Shown in pieces: positions 22,180 to 34,660 of a stretch of 64,000 nt of DNA. The DNA is from Pomphorhynchus laevis (lineage: Eukaryota; Acanthocephala; Palaeacanthocephala; Echinorhynchida; Pomphorhynchidae). Position numbers and translations under genes: made by a program. Location of the stretch: positions 26,855-90,854 of the forward strand of contig WNNJ02003568.1 in NCBI GenBank assembly GCA_012934845.2, read 5' to 3'. Each line of letters starts with the position of its first letter. Positions within the stretch are counted from its first letter, which is position 1. The notes beneath the pieces were generated by a model. That model worked only from the letters and a program-made list of their open reading frames with translations. It made no database searches and had not been told where the DNA came from.

Positions 22180-25100
22180 TTCATACAATAATAATAAGGA
22201 TTTCTTAATAAAATAAGACAGGCAAAAGGTCACTAAAAAAAGAAATAATCAATCAGAAACATTCAACTGTAGACTTTAATGTTGTTAGTCTTCACATCTT
22301 CATGGCCCCAGGTCAAGTGGGATTTGAGCACTCCAACCAATTCAACACCACGCCTTCCTACTGAGTCACCCGGAGTTTTTCACTTCCCGAAGAATCCAAT
22401 CGAGGCAAACTATGCTGGGTAAACGAGAGACAAGGAGCTTAAAAAACCTTAGCATTTGCTCCGGGGGACGTCCTCTAGAAAAAAAGACTAATCCCGAGAT
22501 AGCCGAAGTACCCCAGAGGCACACTTGGATTTTCCCATTTAATGACAGATGCTGAGCCCGTTTAAGGGCCCACATAGCTTTCTTCAGAATAAGTTTAAGT
22601 CTATCCAGGTCAGCTTTCGCTGACCAATTCACCGAAACGGTGAACCCCAGGTATTTTATGTGACTCGAGAAGATAGGGAGTGGTTGAGGTTGCAAACTGG
22701 AGGAGAGTGCAGAGAGTGCTAATCTCTTATGTTTCCATTTTGTCGCAGAGGTGCCATTAAAAACAACTACCTGCCATTTTGCGGAGTTTAAAATAAGATT
22801 GGATGGGGGTAACTGATCTTTTAATCTTAAAAAGAAACAGCTGACATCCGAGACTATATCTTTGCACCTGCGTCCAGAGAACAGGGCTGTGGTGTCATCA
22901 GCGTATACCACTAGACGTTGTTCACGTTTAATTATTTTAAAGAGTTCAATTGAAGCAGCAAGATATAAGATTGGATAAAGAGATGATCCTTGAGGCACAC
23001 CCGTAATAGGGTAGAACTGAGGCGCATCAGAGTCGTCTTCATAATTTAATCGCATGGTGTACACCATATCTCTACCCTGTTAACAATTCTCGCAGGCAAC
23101 TCGAGGGACCTGAGAGAAGAGATAACAAGGGGAATGGAGATGCGGTCAAATGCAGCAGAAAATCAAGGGAAACAGCCACAGCAAGTTGATGACTATTCTC
23201 CTGCCAAAACTGATGCACTTCACGTGCAACCGAATAAACCGAGCGACCTTTAACGAACCCATGGAAACCTGGTGAGATTAAATTACGCATACTTAAATGA
23301 TCGTGGATTTTACGCGCAAGCGCTTTCTCGTAAATAGAGATGAGGGAGTTTTGAATCAAAATCGGCCGCAGATCTTTAGGGCAAGAAATCGATTTCTTTA
23401 TGGGTAAAAACACACGTTGGCTAATATTTATGCCAGCAATATTGGGCAGGAAGGCTAATAGCATTATGATGGCGACCTCCTTTTTCTGACTGTCTGTCAA
23501 AAGCTGACAGACCCGAGTAGAGAGTGACGCGTGGGTTCTGGATGTGCCTGGAAGTGGCTCGCAGGAGTTCAGGATATCTGTGACAGATAGATATCTACTC
23601 CTGAAGTCACACCAAGGCGGGATTGGTTGGGGAGGTTGAGTGGTTCCATAATTATGTAAGGATAGTGACTCCTCTAAAACTTTGTCAAGGCGTATGCTAC
23701 TAATCCAAAACAAAGCTCTATTCTTCCATCAGACAAACTTCTCCTTCTTGAATATCTTCCAGAAGGAAGCATGAGAAGGGTAATGGTGAGCAATGCTTGC
23801 CCTATCCCTGCTTAGCTGGAACGTATATCTGCAGCTCCAGTATTCATTCGAGATGGCCTGTCTGGCGGAAACAGAGAGATTAGGGAGGTGTAGCATTTTA
23901 GCTAGTAACTTGAATTTTGTTGGAGTGGGATTGTATATTCGACCTTTACAGGTAGTCGAAAGCAACGCGGTATCTTGCGATGAGAGGTAGGAATTAAATT
24001 CGGTCAAACTCTCATTACCAATTCAAGGGAAGAGTTGGATAGCTGCCTGAAAGAAGGCCACTCTGATGGGATCAAAGTGAAACCTCCTTCTAAGCAACGT
24101 ATGTTCCTCTGTCCGCCAGCGAATAAGGTCATGAGGTGGTCTGATGTTGGCGCGACTGCTCAGTACAGATGGGTTTTAACAACCACTTCTTATGAATCAG
24201 TAATATGTCGAGGAGAGAATTAGTTGTTGAGCAATGAAAGGTGGGGGAAGGTGGTTTGTGAATAAGATAGTCGTTCCTGGTTCTGCGGTTTGCTAAATTA
24301 ATCAAACGACCAGTTCTGTCGTTGAATCCCCTGACCGGATATAAATATTAGCTATGCTGATGCGTTTACCGTTTTTATAGAGTGATATAGCTAAACAAGA
24401 CAGGGCTGAACAAGAATAGTTCAGTACGAGGGATGATCTTAAAGAGTTCTTTCCCAGGGTTAAAATTCCTTAAGAAGAAGAGTGAGGTGGGGTTATGTAC
24501 GGAGTATACTGGGAATAAATGTGCTTAGGGATGAATCGAGTAATGTCCAGGGGGAGACGACTAGACCGCGTCTCCTGAAGGACGTTAACATCTGCATCTA
24601 TACCGGATAAAATTCTAAGGGCAGAAGCACCTCCCGAATTTCACTGAAGAATACTCAGTGAAAAAGTATCACGAGTACTCTGCATTGCGTTAGATTAGCT
24701 GGGTGGGATTGCCTTACATAGGCGGAGTCAGGGGTGGAAAGGTCGCCCTTTCCACCCCAAGTGGAAATACACTTCCCCACGGCATTGTCTTCATTTCCCA
24801 TGAGTGCCTCAACTTTACCGGTTTTTGATTTGATCAACTTACCGATCTTCACCGGAGGAACCGTGTGTGCTGATGCGTCTCTTTTGATTCGGCAACTGCC
24901 GCATGACCTAAAATTTCCGAAGCCTTGAACAAAACAGCCAGCTGCCTATCAATAAGAAGTCCATTTGCTTCAGTGTGGATTGCTTGTTGGTGTCGAGAAG
25001 TCTTATGATATCTATGTCTGTCATCCAATATGCAATAGCCATAAAACTAATGGAATCGATCTTTTTGGGGCAGGAGGAGCAGTGTCGGGAACGGTATTGT

Positions 25101-25960
25101 TTAAAGTCAGCATATTTCCTCGAACAGGCCGGATGTGCTCCACCACAAATTAAGCACTTTATTTAAGAGAAGCATTTTCTGCCGGATTGCTGGCAATTTT
25201 TCGAACCGCAAATACCACACGACTTTTCCTTGTCACATCCAGAGCACCAGTGACCCCATTTATGACACAAGTTGCAGTGGGGATAGATTACGTCATTTGT
25301 GCTAACGTGTATAAACTTTAAGTTATACCCTAGAAAGTGATTAAAGGCAGCTTTTGATAGAGTCTCAGCTGAATCAATTGAGTACGAAACGAAAGCGATC
25401 GGGAGAGGAAGACCATCCTTCCATCACAGACCTAAAGTTTGTTACTTTAAATAATTTTTCCAAGGACTCTATGCCCTTCTCCTCCAGGTGGGGAGGAGGG
25501 TTAGAGATCTTAAGGGATGCTTGAATAGGTTTGATAATTAGTTTGCCAAGTTGTGATAATTTATTATAGAAATAAGCTTCATATTCCTTCGCCAAGTCTC
25601 CCGAAATGAAGGAAATTTTAATCTATGCTTCATAGAATCTTGCAGAATTAAACAGAACTCTGTTAGTGTATTTTGCTGCAAATTTACGAAAAAATGTTGA
25701 ACAGATTATGACGCTCTGACGGTTCCTTTATTTCTTATTTTGCAGCGGAAGGTAACAAAGCACTTACCTCGACTATATTATTAGAAATTACCTTGATCTT
25801 GCTTGCGTTATCAGCGATTTTTGCTTGAAATTGCATACTTTTAGAAAACTTTTGAGACTCTGTTATTGCACTCATTTCACAAAATTCGGAAAACTGTACA
25901 TACAATGGGCCTAACGCATGTTGCAAAGAATGTAAATGTGCAAAATCAAAACAGCGATGT
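22180..25960 (-). mobile_element. Jockey/I-like LINE, copy A, broken
   Basis: The minus strand carries ORF1 pieces (25926-24650). These include ITESQKFSKSMQFQ near the start, DLAKEYEAYFYNKLSQLGK, and a CCHC knuckle (YPHCNLCHKWGHWCSGC) near 25290-25240. ORF2 pieces follow: endonuclease ADVNVLQETRS near 24600, the N-terminal RT at 23713-23072 (GINISQRVFLPIK, DLRPILIQNSLISIYEKAL, GFVKGRSV), and the palm at 23067-22366 (GVPQGSSLYPILYLA, VVYADDTTALFSG, KYLGFTVSVNWSAK). It aligns with the copy at 52.1-55.9 kb throughout. Many frame changes. The 3' tail is a TTA-rich run at 22180-22206. Its 5' end lies within about 40 bases of the 3' tail of copy B. Confidence 0.85.
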
Positions 25961-25974
25961 ATTAATCGTCAGGT

Positions 25975-28900
25975 AAATAAATAAATAAATATTTTCTTAA
26001 TAGAAAGATAACACAAGGCAACAGAACAGAACACAACACATCAGCCAGTACTTAGACAACGTTCGATACACAGCAGAACCATAATTGTTCATCTGTAGTC
26101 TTCCAAAACCTCCTACAAGCTGACGTCCAGAGGAATCAGAGCCCTCCAACCAATCCAACTCGCCGCCTTACGACTGAACCACCCGGGGTCTGCCACCCCC
26201 TGAAGGATCCAATCGCGGCGGACGATGCCAGGTAAGCGGGACACGAGCAGCTTCAAGAACCTTAGCCTTTGCTCAGGGGGACGTCCTCTCGAAAAGAAGA
26301 CTAATCCCGAGATAGACCAGGTACCCCAGAGACGTACCTGGGATTTCTCCCTTAATGACAGATGATGTGTCCGTTTCAGGGCCCATCTAGCTCTATTCAT
26401 GATACGTTTAAGTCTATCCAGGTCAGCCTTAGCTGACCAGTTCAAGGTCAAAGAAAATCCCAGTTATCTTACTCGACTAGAAAAGACAGAGAGTGGTTCG
26501 TAGGGCAGTAAGGAGGATAGAGCAGAGAGTGCTAATCTCTTAAGCTTTTTCTTCGTCGTAGGGGCGCCATGAAAAACAACCACCTGCGATTTTGAGGAGT
26601 TTAAAATAAGGTTGGACTTGGGAAGCTGGTCTTTTAATCTTAAAAATATCTGGCAGATGTCAGAGACTACGTCTTTGCACCTGCGTCCAGAAAACAGGGC
26701 TGTAGTATCATCAGCGTATACCACTAGACGTTTTTCACGTTTAAATATTTTGAACAGTTGAATGGAGGCAGCAAGATACAAGATAGGAGAAAGTGGTGAA
26801 CCTTGAGGCACTCCTGTAATAGGGTAGAACTGACGTGCATCAGGGTCGTCTTCATAGAAGAATCGCTTGGTGTACAACAGTATATCCACCCTGTTAACAA
26901 TTCTCGCTGGCAACCCGAGGGACCTGAGAGAAGAGATCACAAAGGGAATGGAGATACGGTCAAATGCGGCAGAGAAATCAAGGAAAACAGCCACAACGAG
27001 TTGATTGCTATTCTCTCGATAATACTGCTGCACCTCACCAACTGCTGAATATACCGAGCGACCTTTGACGAACACATGATACCTACGGCTCATCGAGATG
27101 GGCCGCAGGTATTTTGGAGAGCGAACCGGATTTCTCTTAGGGATAAAAATTCTCTTGCTAATATTGATGCCGGCTACATTAGAGGGCGATGCTAAAAGCA
27201 TAGTGACGGCCACTTATCTCCATAGATAGGCTGTCAAAAGCTGACAGACCCGAGAAGACAGTGGAGCGGTGGACTTGGAGGTGCCCGGAAGAGGACCCCA
27301 GGCATTCAGGATCTCTGAAACAGAGATATCCCTACTCCTGAAGTCCCCCCCAAGGCGGGATTGGTTGCGGTGATTGCGTGGCTCCATAATTATGTAGGGC
27401 AAGTAACTCCTTCAAAACATTAGCAAGACCGATGCTACCAATCCACACATATACCCTCTCCCTCCAACAAACAAATCTCGCTTTCTTGAATATCTTTCAG
27501 AAGGAAGACCGGGACGGATAAAGGGAAGCAATGCTTGCCCTATCCTTACCCAGCTGGAACCTATATCTAGTGCCTTAGTATTCTTTCGAGAGAGATTGAC
27601 GTGCAGAAGAAGAGAGATTGGGAAGATGGAGCATATGTGCAAGGATCTTGAGCTTTGTTAGAGTAGGATTGAAAAGGCGACCTTTATAGTAATCGATAAA
27701 ATCCCAGTAGCTTACGAAGAAAGGTAGGAATTGAATTCCGTTAAACTCTCATTCCCAATTCGGAGGAAGCGCCGGACAGCTGCCTGAAAGACCGCCACTC
27801 TGATTGGATCAAAGCGGAATCTCCTCTGAAGCAGCATGTCCTCTTCTATCCGCAACGAATTAGGGCATGAGAGGTGGACAGATGTTGACGCGACTGTTCA
27901 GTACAGAGGGGTTTTAAGAACCACCTCTCATGAATCAGTAGAAGGTCGAGGAGTGAGTTTGTTGTAGAGCAATGAAAGGTAGGGGATGGTAGTTTATGAA
28001 TGAAGAACCGGTTCCTAGCTCTGCGGAGTGCTGCATTAATCCAACGACCAGTTCTGTCGTTGAAATCACTAGTACCATGTCATAGCCGCTATCAATGATC
28101 CGATCCAGGAAATCACGATTCTTGTGAATATCCCCTGGACGGATGTAGACATTGACTATACTGAGGCGTTTACCGTTCTTACAGAGAGAAACTACTAAAT
28201 AAGAAAGGGCTGGACAAGAATAATTTAAAAGAAGAGAGGATCTTAAAGAGCATTTAACTAGGGTCACGAGTCCTTGAGATGAAGAGGAGTGAGGCGGGGT
28301 TATGTACGGAGTATAGTGGGAACAAATGTGCTTAGGGATGAATCGAGTAATGTCCTGGGGGGAGACAGATAGACCGCGTTTCCTGAAGGACTATAACATC
28401 TGCATCTTGGCTTGAGAGAAGTCTAAAGGCCGCAGCTCCTCCTGAATTCCACTGAACAATGTTCAGTGAAAAACGTTCACCGATACTTGACATAGAGTTG
28501 ACTCAGTTATACAAGAATACGGGACCCTAAACATGACTAGAGATAGAAGGGTTACCCCCTCCACCACTAGCCAGGTCCCCGACCGGCACTACCCCTCGAG
28601 CAGCAGCATCATTTTTCAGTGAGATTACAGGCTGAGAACAGCCCCTTGCCTTCTTTTTCTTAAGGTCTATAATCTTTAGAGGGGGCACTGTTTCCAAACC
28701 AGGACGCTTGTTTGAAACAGGCATCTGAACATCTGGAGTCACAGGCTGCGGGCAGCATAGGAAGTTGCATAAGTTGGAAATCAAGGCTTCCAGACGGTTA
28801 CTGGATGCCTGAATTTTTACATCCATAAGTTTCAAAATATCAATGTCAGTCATCTTCCGTTCCGACGGTAAAGAAGTAACACGGTGATCAGCTGCAGGAC

Positions 28901-29645
28901 GCTGTTTTGAGAATAGGTTAGAATACTTCGTAAAAAGCGGACATCTCCTGGACCACAAGGTATGACCATCTCTACAATTACAGCAGCAAAGGGAAGCATC
29001 ACATTTAACTCCAGAGGTAAGGGAAGAGCAGTTCCCAGAAGAACAGAGACCGCAAATCCTAGGTAGACTGCAAGACGACTCCCAGTGCCCCCACTGGTGA
29101 CAAATGTCACAGTGAGGATATGTAAAACCATCCTCATCAATCTTAACGAATTTCAGGTTAAACCCTAGGAATGGGTTCGTACAGGAGCGCTCCAGTATAT
29201 CTGCTTGAGAGGAATAAGCAGTGGCAAATACCACAGGGACTTCCAGACCAGCTTTATTGACTACTCTCCTCAGAGAGGATAGCTTAAATAGCGCTTTGAG
29301 GGAGGCTACATCTTCCTCCTCCAAATGAGTGGGGACGTTTGCAATTTTGAGTGTAGTCTGAATATGTTTAACAGAAATCTTACCAGAGTCTTTTAATTTG
29401 AGATCAAAATAAGATGCATAATCAGTAAGAAGGTTCGAATTACCGAAAGAAACCTTTAAATTATTATCGAAGGTTATAACCGAAACAGGATTCTGTTTCG
29501 GCACCTGTAATGCAAAATCACGAAGGAATACATTAAAAAGATCTTGCCTTTTTATAGGAATATTACTAGTGATAATACATAAATTCTTGGCTTTAGGAAT
29601 AGGGGGAAGAACAACCCCCCCCCATCAGCATGAAATTTTAAGAAA
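25975..29645 (-). mobile_element. Jockey/I-like LINE, copy B, ORF1 open, ORF2 broken
   Basis: Full layout on the minus strand: ORF1 (about 29635-28527), ORF2 start at 28492 (MSSIGERFSLN...), and a 3' tail of AAAT units at 25978-25995 on the plus strand. ORF2 pieces include DADVIVLQETRS, YIRPGDIHKN, GINISKRIFIPKRNP, FVKGRSVYSAVGEV, FLDFSAAFDRI, GVPQGSPLSPILYLA, VVYADDTTALFSG and LNWSAKADLDRLKR. It needs four or more frame changes and has a deletion in the region between DLRPIS and the FVKGRS box. Compared with the 52-kb copy it is older. It lies head to tail with copy A. Confidence 0.88.
28527..29504 (-). CDS. ORF1 nucleic-acid-binding protein of LINE copy B
   Basis: 325 codons counted from a GTG; the frame is open further upstream to about 29635, where LPPIPKAKNL matches the ORF1 of the 52-kb copy, so the true start lies upstream. 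The first 120 residues resemble an RNA-binding fold seen in Jockey-type ORF1 (no firm motif). Three zinc knuckles follow: CDICHQWGHWESSC, CGLCSSGNC...VKC and CCNCRDGHTLWSRRC, with a Lys-rich tail. Known role of the family: ORF1 coats the LINE RNA and forms the cytoplasmic particle. The stop at 28527 leaves 34 bases to the ORF2 ATG. Confidence 0.75.
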   Translation of the reverse strand: MPKQNPVSVITFDNNLKVSFGNSNLLTDYASYFDLKLKDSGKISVKHIQTTLKIANVPTHLEEEDVASLKALFKLSSLRRVVNKAGLEVPVVFATAYSSQADILERSCTNPFLGFNLKFVKIDEDGFTYPHCDICHQWGHWESSCSLPRICGLCSSGNCSSLTSGVKCDASLCCCNCRDGHTLWSRRCPLFTKYSNLFSKQRPAADHRVTSLPSERKMTDIDILKLMDVKIQASSNRLEALISNLCNFLCCPQPVTPDVQMPVSNKRPGLETVPPLKIIDLKKKKARGCSQPVISLKNDAAARGVVPVGDLASGGGGNPSISSHV

Positions 29646-29864
29646 TCTCTTACCTTGAGCTCCACCAGTGTTCGAACATTACAATGCGGCATATCACAAA
29701 AATTGCAACAACCTATGATTAGTTCATCGAGTATTGGACATTATACTCAAAAAATGTACAAGATGCAGCCTTGAATTCAATATCATCAAACATTTGTCGA
29801 CAATCATTAAAAATCAAGTAAAAATTTTCTTGACATCTTACAATCTCTTTGAAACAAATATCTT

Positions 29865-29965
29865 TGACGACAACCAAACGACAACCTTCGACGACAACTA
29901 ACGACAACCATCGACAACCATCCGCTTGACAATTATCGACAACCATCGACAACCATCGACGACAT
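29865..29965 (+). repeat. Minisatellite of CGACAACCAT units in the CR1-like leader
   Basis: Degenerate units ACGACAACC / TCGACAACCAT repeat about eight times ahead of ORF1. The sequence type resembles the arrays at 3130-3305 and, in reverse, 7437-7570. Confidence 0.75.
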
Positions 29966-30053
29966 CCGCTCGCTACTTACAACTAACGCGAACTACTTAC
30001 AATTAACTACTTACAATTATTTAAAAATCGTAAGCTATTGCAACCTACAGTTA

Positions 30054-31193
30054 ATGGGAGCCAAGAAGAAAAATCTACCAAAAGCCAAGCGATTAATCTC
30101 TGTTGATACCGATAAAACCGGCAAGCTCGAGAACATACAAGTGGAATGCTCCGCTAGCGGCTGTCAAATCTGAACATCAGTAACACATAATTGTGCTTTG
30201 GGTCAGGAAACTTGTGGCGGGCCACCGTTCTACTGCGGATTCTGTGCGGCGAAACAAATCAACTTGTTAATAAAACGATTAGAGCAATTGGAAATGGCAT
30301 CGCAGCATGATCGAATTTCTCAAATTTCTGACAAATCTACTGAGACAGTGAAGGAGCCGCAAATTGTATCGCAGCAAGATGGATTTTGTCAAGTTTATGA
30401 TAAATCTACCGAGACAGTGACGAATCCGCAAATTGTTACAACTAATGTATATTCACTCCCCGACACCCCACGTCCCGTCCTTCCCGTCTCGTCTCTCAAT
30501 ACCTTGCATCCATCAATCAAAATCACCTCCACCAACCTCCACTATCCTTCCACTCATAACCTTTCCTCACATCGCTTGCCACCCTCTTTATTATCATTAT
30601 CCTCTATGTCTCCCTGCGTCAAACCAAATCCCTCCAAATCATCAACTGCCAGCTCTTCCATCGTGATCTCACCTACTCACGTCAGTCGTCCTCCTTTACG
30701 GAAGCGCTTTGCTTCTCGCGATCGTTGCGTCATTGTCACTAATATCACGCCTTCTAACTCCTTATCTCCACAAGCACGTCTAGACTACGATGTTTCCGCC
30801 TTCAGATCCATCCTCTCGTCTATTGTCCCTGCGGATAAACCTTCCTTTTTCAGGGACATTTCTCCTGTCGCATTTATTCGTCTAAACAAATCTTCTCAAT
30901 CTAATTCTTCCCAGCCCCCTCTCCTAAAAATTATTTTCAAGCATCGCTCTCACGCGTCTTCTGTCCTCTCTCAACGATTCAAAATCATGTCATCTTCAAC
31001 GACTCGAATTTTCCCCGATCGCGCCCCTTCTGAAATCGCTCAAATCTCTTCAACCCGCATCGAAAAACGCCGTCGCGAGGAAAACGGCGAAACCTCACTC
31101 TCAATCCGAAACATAGACGGAAATTTTCAAGTTGTCCACACCCGTCCAAAAATTCGATGGCGCTCCATCTCTCCTATGTGTCTTCTCCACTAG
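30054..31193 (+). CDS. ORF1 of the CR1-like LINE (PHD-like zinc finger), one internal stop
   Basis: The ATG at 30054 starts MGAKKKNLPKAKRLISVD. A Cys/His cluster follows (VECSASGCQI, stop TGA at 30171, TSVTHNCALGQETCGGPPFYCGFC), which resembles the PHD-type finger described for CR1 ORF1. Then come a short coiled-coil-like stretch (INLLIKRLEQLE), two imperfect repeats of DKSTETV..PQIV, a Ser/Pro-rich linker, and a basic C-terminal domain (CVIVTNITPSNS ... LKIIFKHRSH ... RIEKRRREE). The stop could be a single change from TGG. ORF2 begins 37 bases before the ORF1 stop in another frame, suggesting re-initiation or stop-start coupling. The protein probably binds element RNA. Confidence 0.75.
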
Positions 31194-34070
31194 ACTCTTT
31201 CGCCACAACACACGGTTTCCGCCTCGGTCTCCTTAACACTAGATCTATTCTCAATAAATCCGATCTTATCCTCAACCTATTCACCAAGCAATACATCGAT
31301 CTCTTCTGCCTCACCGAATCCTGGCACTCAGATTCCGACGACCTTTCCATTCACCGTCTGCTCTCTACCGGTTGCTCCCTAGTCGAATCCGCCCGCCCCT
31401 TCAGCTCATGCCCTTCTAAATTCTCTAATCATTGCGGAATCGTCGCATTCAAGCGTCACCCCGCGTCTCTTCGCAAAATCAATCCCCCTTTCAGTCCTTG
31501 CTCTTTTGAATTGCTCACTTGTCGTTATTCTAACCCGATCACTCTAGATCTCGCCATTGTATACCGTCCTGGTTCATCAGCTCCTACTGCCTTATTTTTT
31601 ACCGAACTCGGTGACCTCCTTTCTCATTGTGCTTTGTCCTCAATCCCTTCACTCGTTCTAGGCGACTTCAATATCCGCCTAGACCGCCCCTCTTCCACGG
31701 ATTCCATCCGGTTCATCAACATTCTATCCAACTACAATTACAAACTAATCTCCACTGCCCCCACACATATACTTAATGGGGCACTCGACATCGTCGCTGT
31801 CCCCGATCATTTTGCTGCCTACACCTCACCGTCCATCTCTGATCCTGGTCTATCCGATCACTTTCTTATCACCCTTGATCTCACTCACAACCACACCCCT
31901 CCTCACACACCTACAATTCTACGTCGCCCTTGGAGAAATCTTGACCTCTCCCTTCTCCACTCTGCCTTACTAAAATCATCTCTATCATTACCCACAATAA
32001 CAAAATCATATCTTCACGATCTCGCCTTTCTTTTCGACTCTGAACTCACATCCACTCTCGATATTCTCTTGCCCTTCAAGTCTCACCCACACCGTCGCTT
32101 GCACCGTGCCCCATGGTTTGACATCCAATGCCTACTATCAAAGCGTCGACTCCGCCATGCTTTTCGAGTCTATCACCGCTCTCTCAGACGTGATTTCCGC
32201 TCGATCACTCCGTCTTTCCGTGATTCCTATCTTGCTCTTCGCCGGTCTCATCTCAACCTAATACGTACCAAATGCAGCTCCTTCTGGCAGCATAAAATCA
32301 TCACTTCATTCAACTCTAAGACTCTCTGGCATACTTTTAACTCAATCCTTGCTCGCTCCTCTTCGCCGTGCAACATCAATGTCAATGATTATTCGTCATT
32401 TCTCGAGACTAAAGTATCCACGTTGCTCTCTCACACCCCGGTCTCCATCCTATCCCACTCTGCCCAGTCTAATCTCATCCTCCCGGAACTCTTTCATCTT
32501 CTCCCAGTCTCACCTACAGAAGTATCATCTGTCCTCATGTCCTTGCCCAACAAAACCTCACCTGCCGATCCCCTGCCTACTCACATATTAAAATCTATAT
32601 GCTCATCGATATCCCCATTTCTCACAACCTTGTTTAACTCGTCCATCCGCAGTCGTATCTTCCCTTCACACTGGAAATTCGCAATCGTTCGTCCCCTCCT
32701 TAAGAAACAATCGCTCGACCCCTCCCTCCTTCTAGCTATCGCCCTATTTCACTACTCCCTACTCTTTCTAAGCTCTCAGAACGCCTCAACTTAATACAAA
32801 TCAACGCTTATCTCTCCTCATCCAATCTCTACACTCATTTCCAATCCGCTTTCCGCTCTAATCACTCGACAGAAATCGCATACATAAAAGTGTACAACGA
32901 CTTACTCATTTCTCGAGACAAGGCTCTATATAGTGTTCTCATCTCCATCGACCTATCCTCCGCATTCGACATTGTCGACCACTCCGTCCTCCTTTCTCGC
33001 CTTCGTTATGATTACGGCTTTTCCTCCTCCGTAGCATGATTCGCCTCATATCTATCCGATCGTTCCTTTCGCGTCTGGTCTAATTCATCATCCTCCCCTC
33101 CCATCCCTATTTTTTGCGAGATCCCACAAGATTCAGTCCTAGGTCCCCTGCTTTTCTCTCTTCTGCTTGGCGATCTATCTCCGTTTATCAAACCTTACTC
33201 CTTTAAGGTCATGCAATATGCCGATGACATTCTAATCTATGCTCATGCACCCGCACATCGCATACACGATATCGGCATTTCTGCCTCCAACTGTCTTTCT
33301 TCTATCTACAAACGTCTCTCCAATCTCCATCTCGTTCTAAACCCCGAAAAGTCCAAAATAATGTGGATCCTCCCCCGTAAACCAAACATATCTCCTCCCA
33401 CTGTATATTTTGCCTCATCGATCATCCCCATAGTCCACAATCTCACTTTCTTAGGCTTCCATTTCGATGATCACATTTCCCTTAAACCCTTCGTCCGTGA
33501 CAAGGTCCGCTCATCTAACTTAATTCTCCGTGACATCCGCCGTATTTGCCCCCTTATCGACTTCCGTTCTTGTACGTCTCTTCTTTCATCGCTTCTTTTC
33601 CCTAAAATCGATTACTGCCTTAGCCTTTTCGCCAATTCTCCAAAATCCATCATCCTACCCCTACAACGAATAATCAACACCACCGTTCGAGTGCTCTTTC
33701 GTCTCCGTCGCTTCGACCACACATCCACATATTTTGCCCAACTCTCCTGGCCCACCATCCACATCCGCATCAAACTCCGCCTTCTTCTCGTTACCTTTCG
33801 TCTCATCGCTGTCGGCTCCCCATCGTTCATCAACCTTCTTTTCTTAGACGATACTCGCCCCACCTCGCTATCGCTTCGTTCCTGTCATACCTTCTTACTC
33901 TAAGTTCCTAATTACTCCAACAACTACGGTCTCCGATCCTTCCTCGTCGCCGCCTCACTCGCCTGGAATCAACTCCCTCTCGACGTCCGCCGCGCCCCCT
34001 CCTTTATCACATTCAAACACCTTCCCGTTCACACCTTCTCGACACCTGATTCACAGTCTTGTTTTTTATG
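31157..34070 (+). CDS. ORF2 of the CR1-like LINE (endonuclease + RT), slightly broken
   Basis: The first open block is 545 codons (31157-32794). Its APE-type endonuclease has LGLLNTRSILNKSD, LFCLTESWH, SLVLGDFNIRLDR and DPGLSDHFLITLDL (catalytic E, D/N and SDH positions visible). The RT begins with SHWKFAIVRPLLKK, changes frame near 32730, then reads YRPISLLPTLSKLSERL, FQSAFRSNHSTEIAYIK, ISIDLSSAFDIVDHS, PQDSVLGPLLFSLLL and MQYADDILIYAH (YADD). An in-frame TGA in the VAxFASYLSDRS box (about 33038) and a stop at 33902 break it, and the C-terminal block LRSFLVAASLAWNQLPLDVR runs to about 34070. Wording of SVLGPLLF and LLSRL identifies the CR1/L2 group. Confidence 0.82.
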
Positions 34071-34125
34071 TGGTCACGTAAGCGTGCGCTGGCACGCATT
34101 TGTCACGTTAAAGTAAATCCTTTTT

Positions 34126-34660
34126 TATCGACATTTCGAGAAATAATCAATGACGCATTCTATCGTGTGATTCATTAGATTCCAAATTTAAACTCATTAC
34201 CAAATGCAACGCAGGAAATTATTTTATTGAAAAACTAGCTGACTTATCCACCGTAGCTACGTCCGATAAATCTAGCATTTCCATGCATCTTAAGACGGTA
34301 AATGTATTCTGTCCATTAATTTTACAGGAGACACCGAAATCAAAAAAAAATATTCGTTGTAATACAACTCGCAGATTGATTCTTTGATAAGAAAATAAAA
34401 TCACTGAATTATTACACGAATCGGCTGCTCTAAAAGAGGAATAAAATTCAAGCCTGTAAAATTCAAGACAGTAATGAAGTAGCGGAGTTTGAAGATACAT
34501 TTAATGTCCGATATATTTCACATTTAAAATCAAAAATAGACAATAAAAAATCACGTTGCGATCGTGGAGACTGAGATAAGCGAGCCCAACAAATTACTAG
34601 CAAAGCCATATAATTTTTATTCCATGCGCGTAACGTTTTCTGCCGGGGATCAGTTATACG
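34126..34660. other. Spacer between the CR1-like LINE and the next LINE
   Basis: No recognisable gene. Short minus-strand frames (34219-34500, 34463-34678) lack motifs. The 3' part may be an unreadable leader of the following LINE. Confidence 0.4.

Larger units (their letters stand above)
29700..34125 (+). mobile_element. Nearly whole CR1/L2-like LINE
   Basis: Composite element: a leader with CGACAACCAT minisatellite (29865-29965), ORF1 (30054-31193), an overlapping ORF2 (31157 to about 34070) and a short AT-rich 3' end near 34125 (GTTAAAGTAAATCC). Old copies of the same family lie at 13.3-16.2, 21.0-21.9 and 42.1-44.0 kb. This one has few breaks (one in-frame TGA in ORF1; one frame change and two stops in ORF2), so it is the youngest CR1-like copy here. 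Confidence 0.85.

Noticed and set aside
33612-33863. 83-codon Arg-rich frame on the minus strand
   Set aside because: Antisense shadow of the CR1-like RT.
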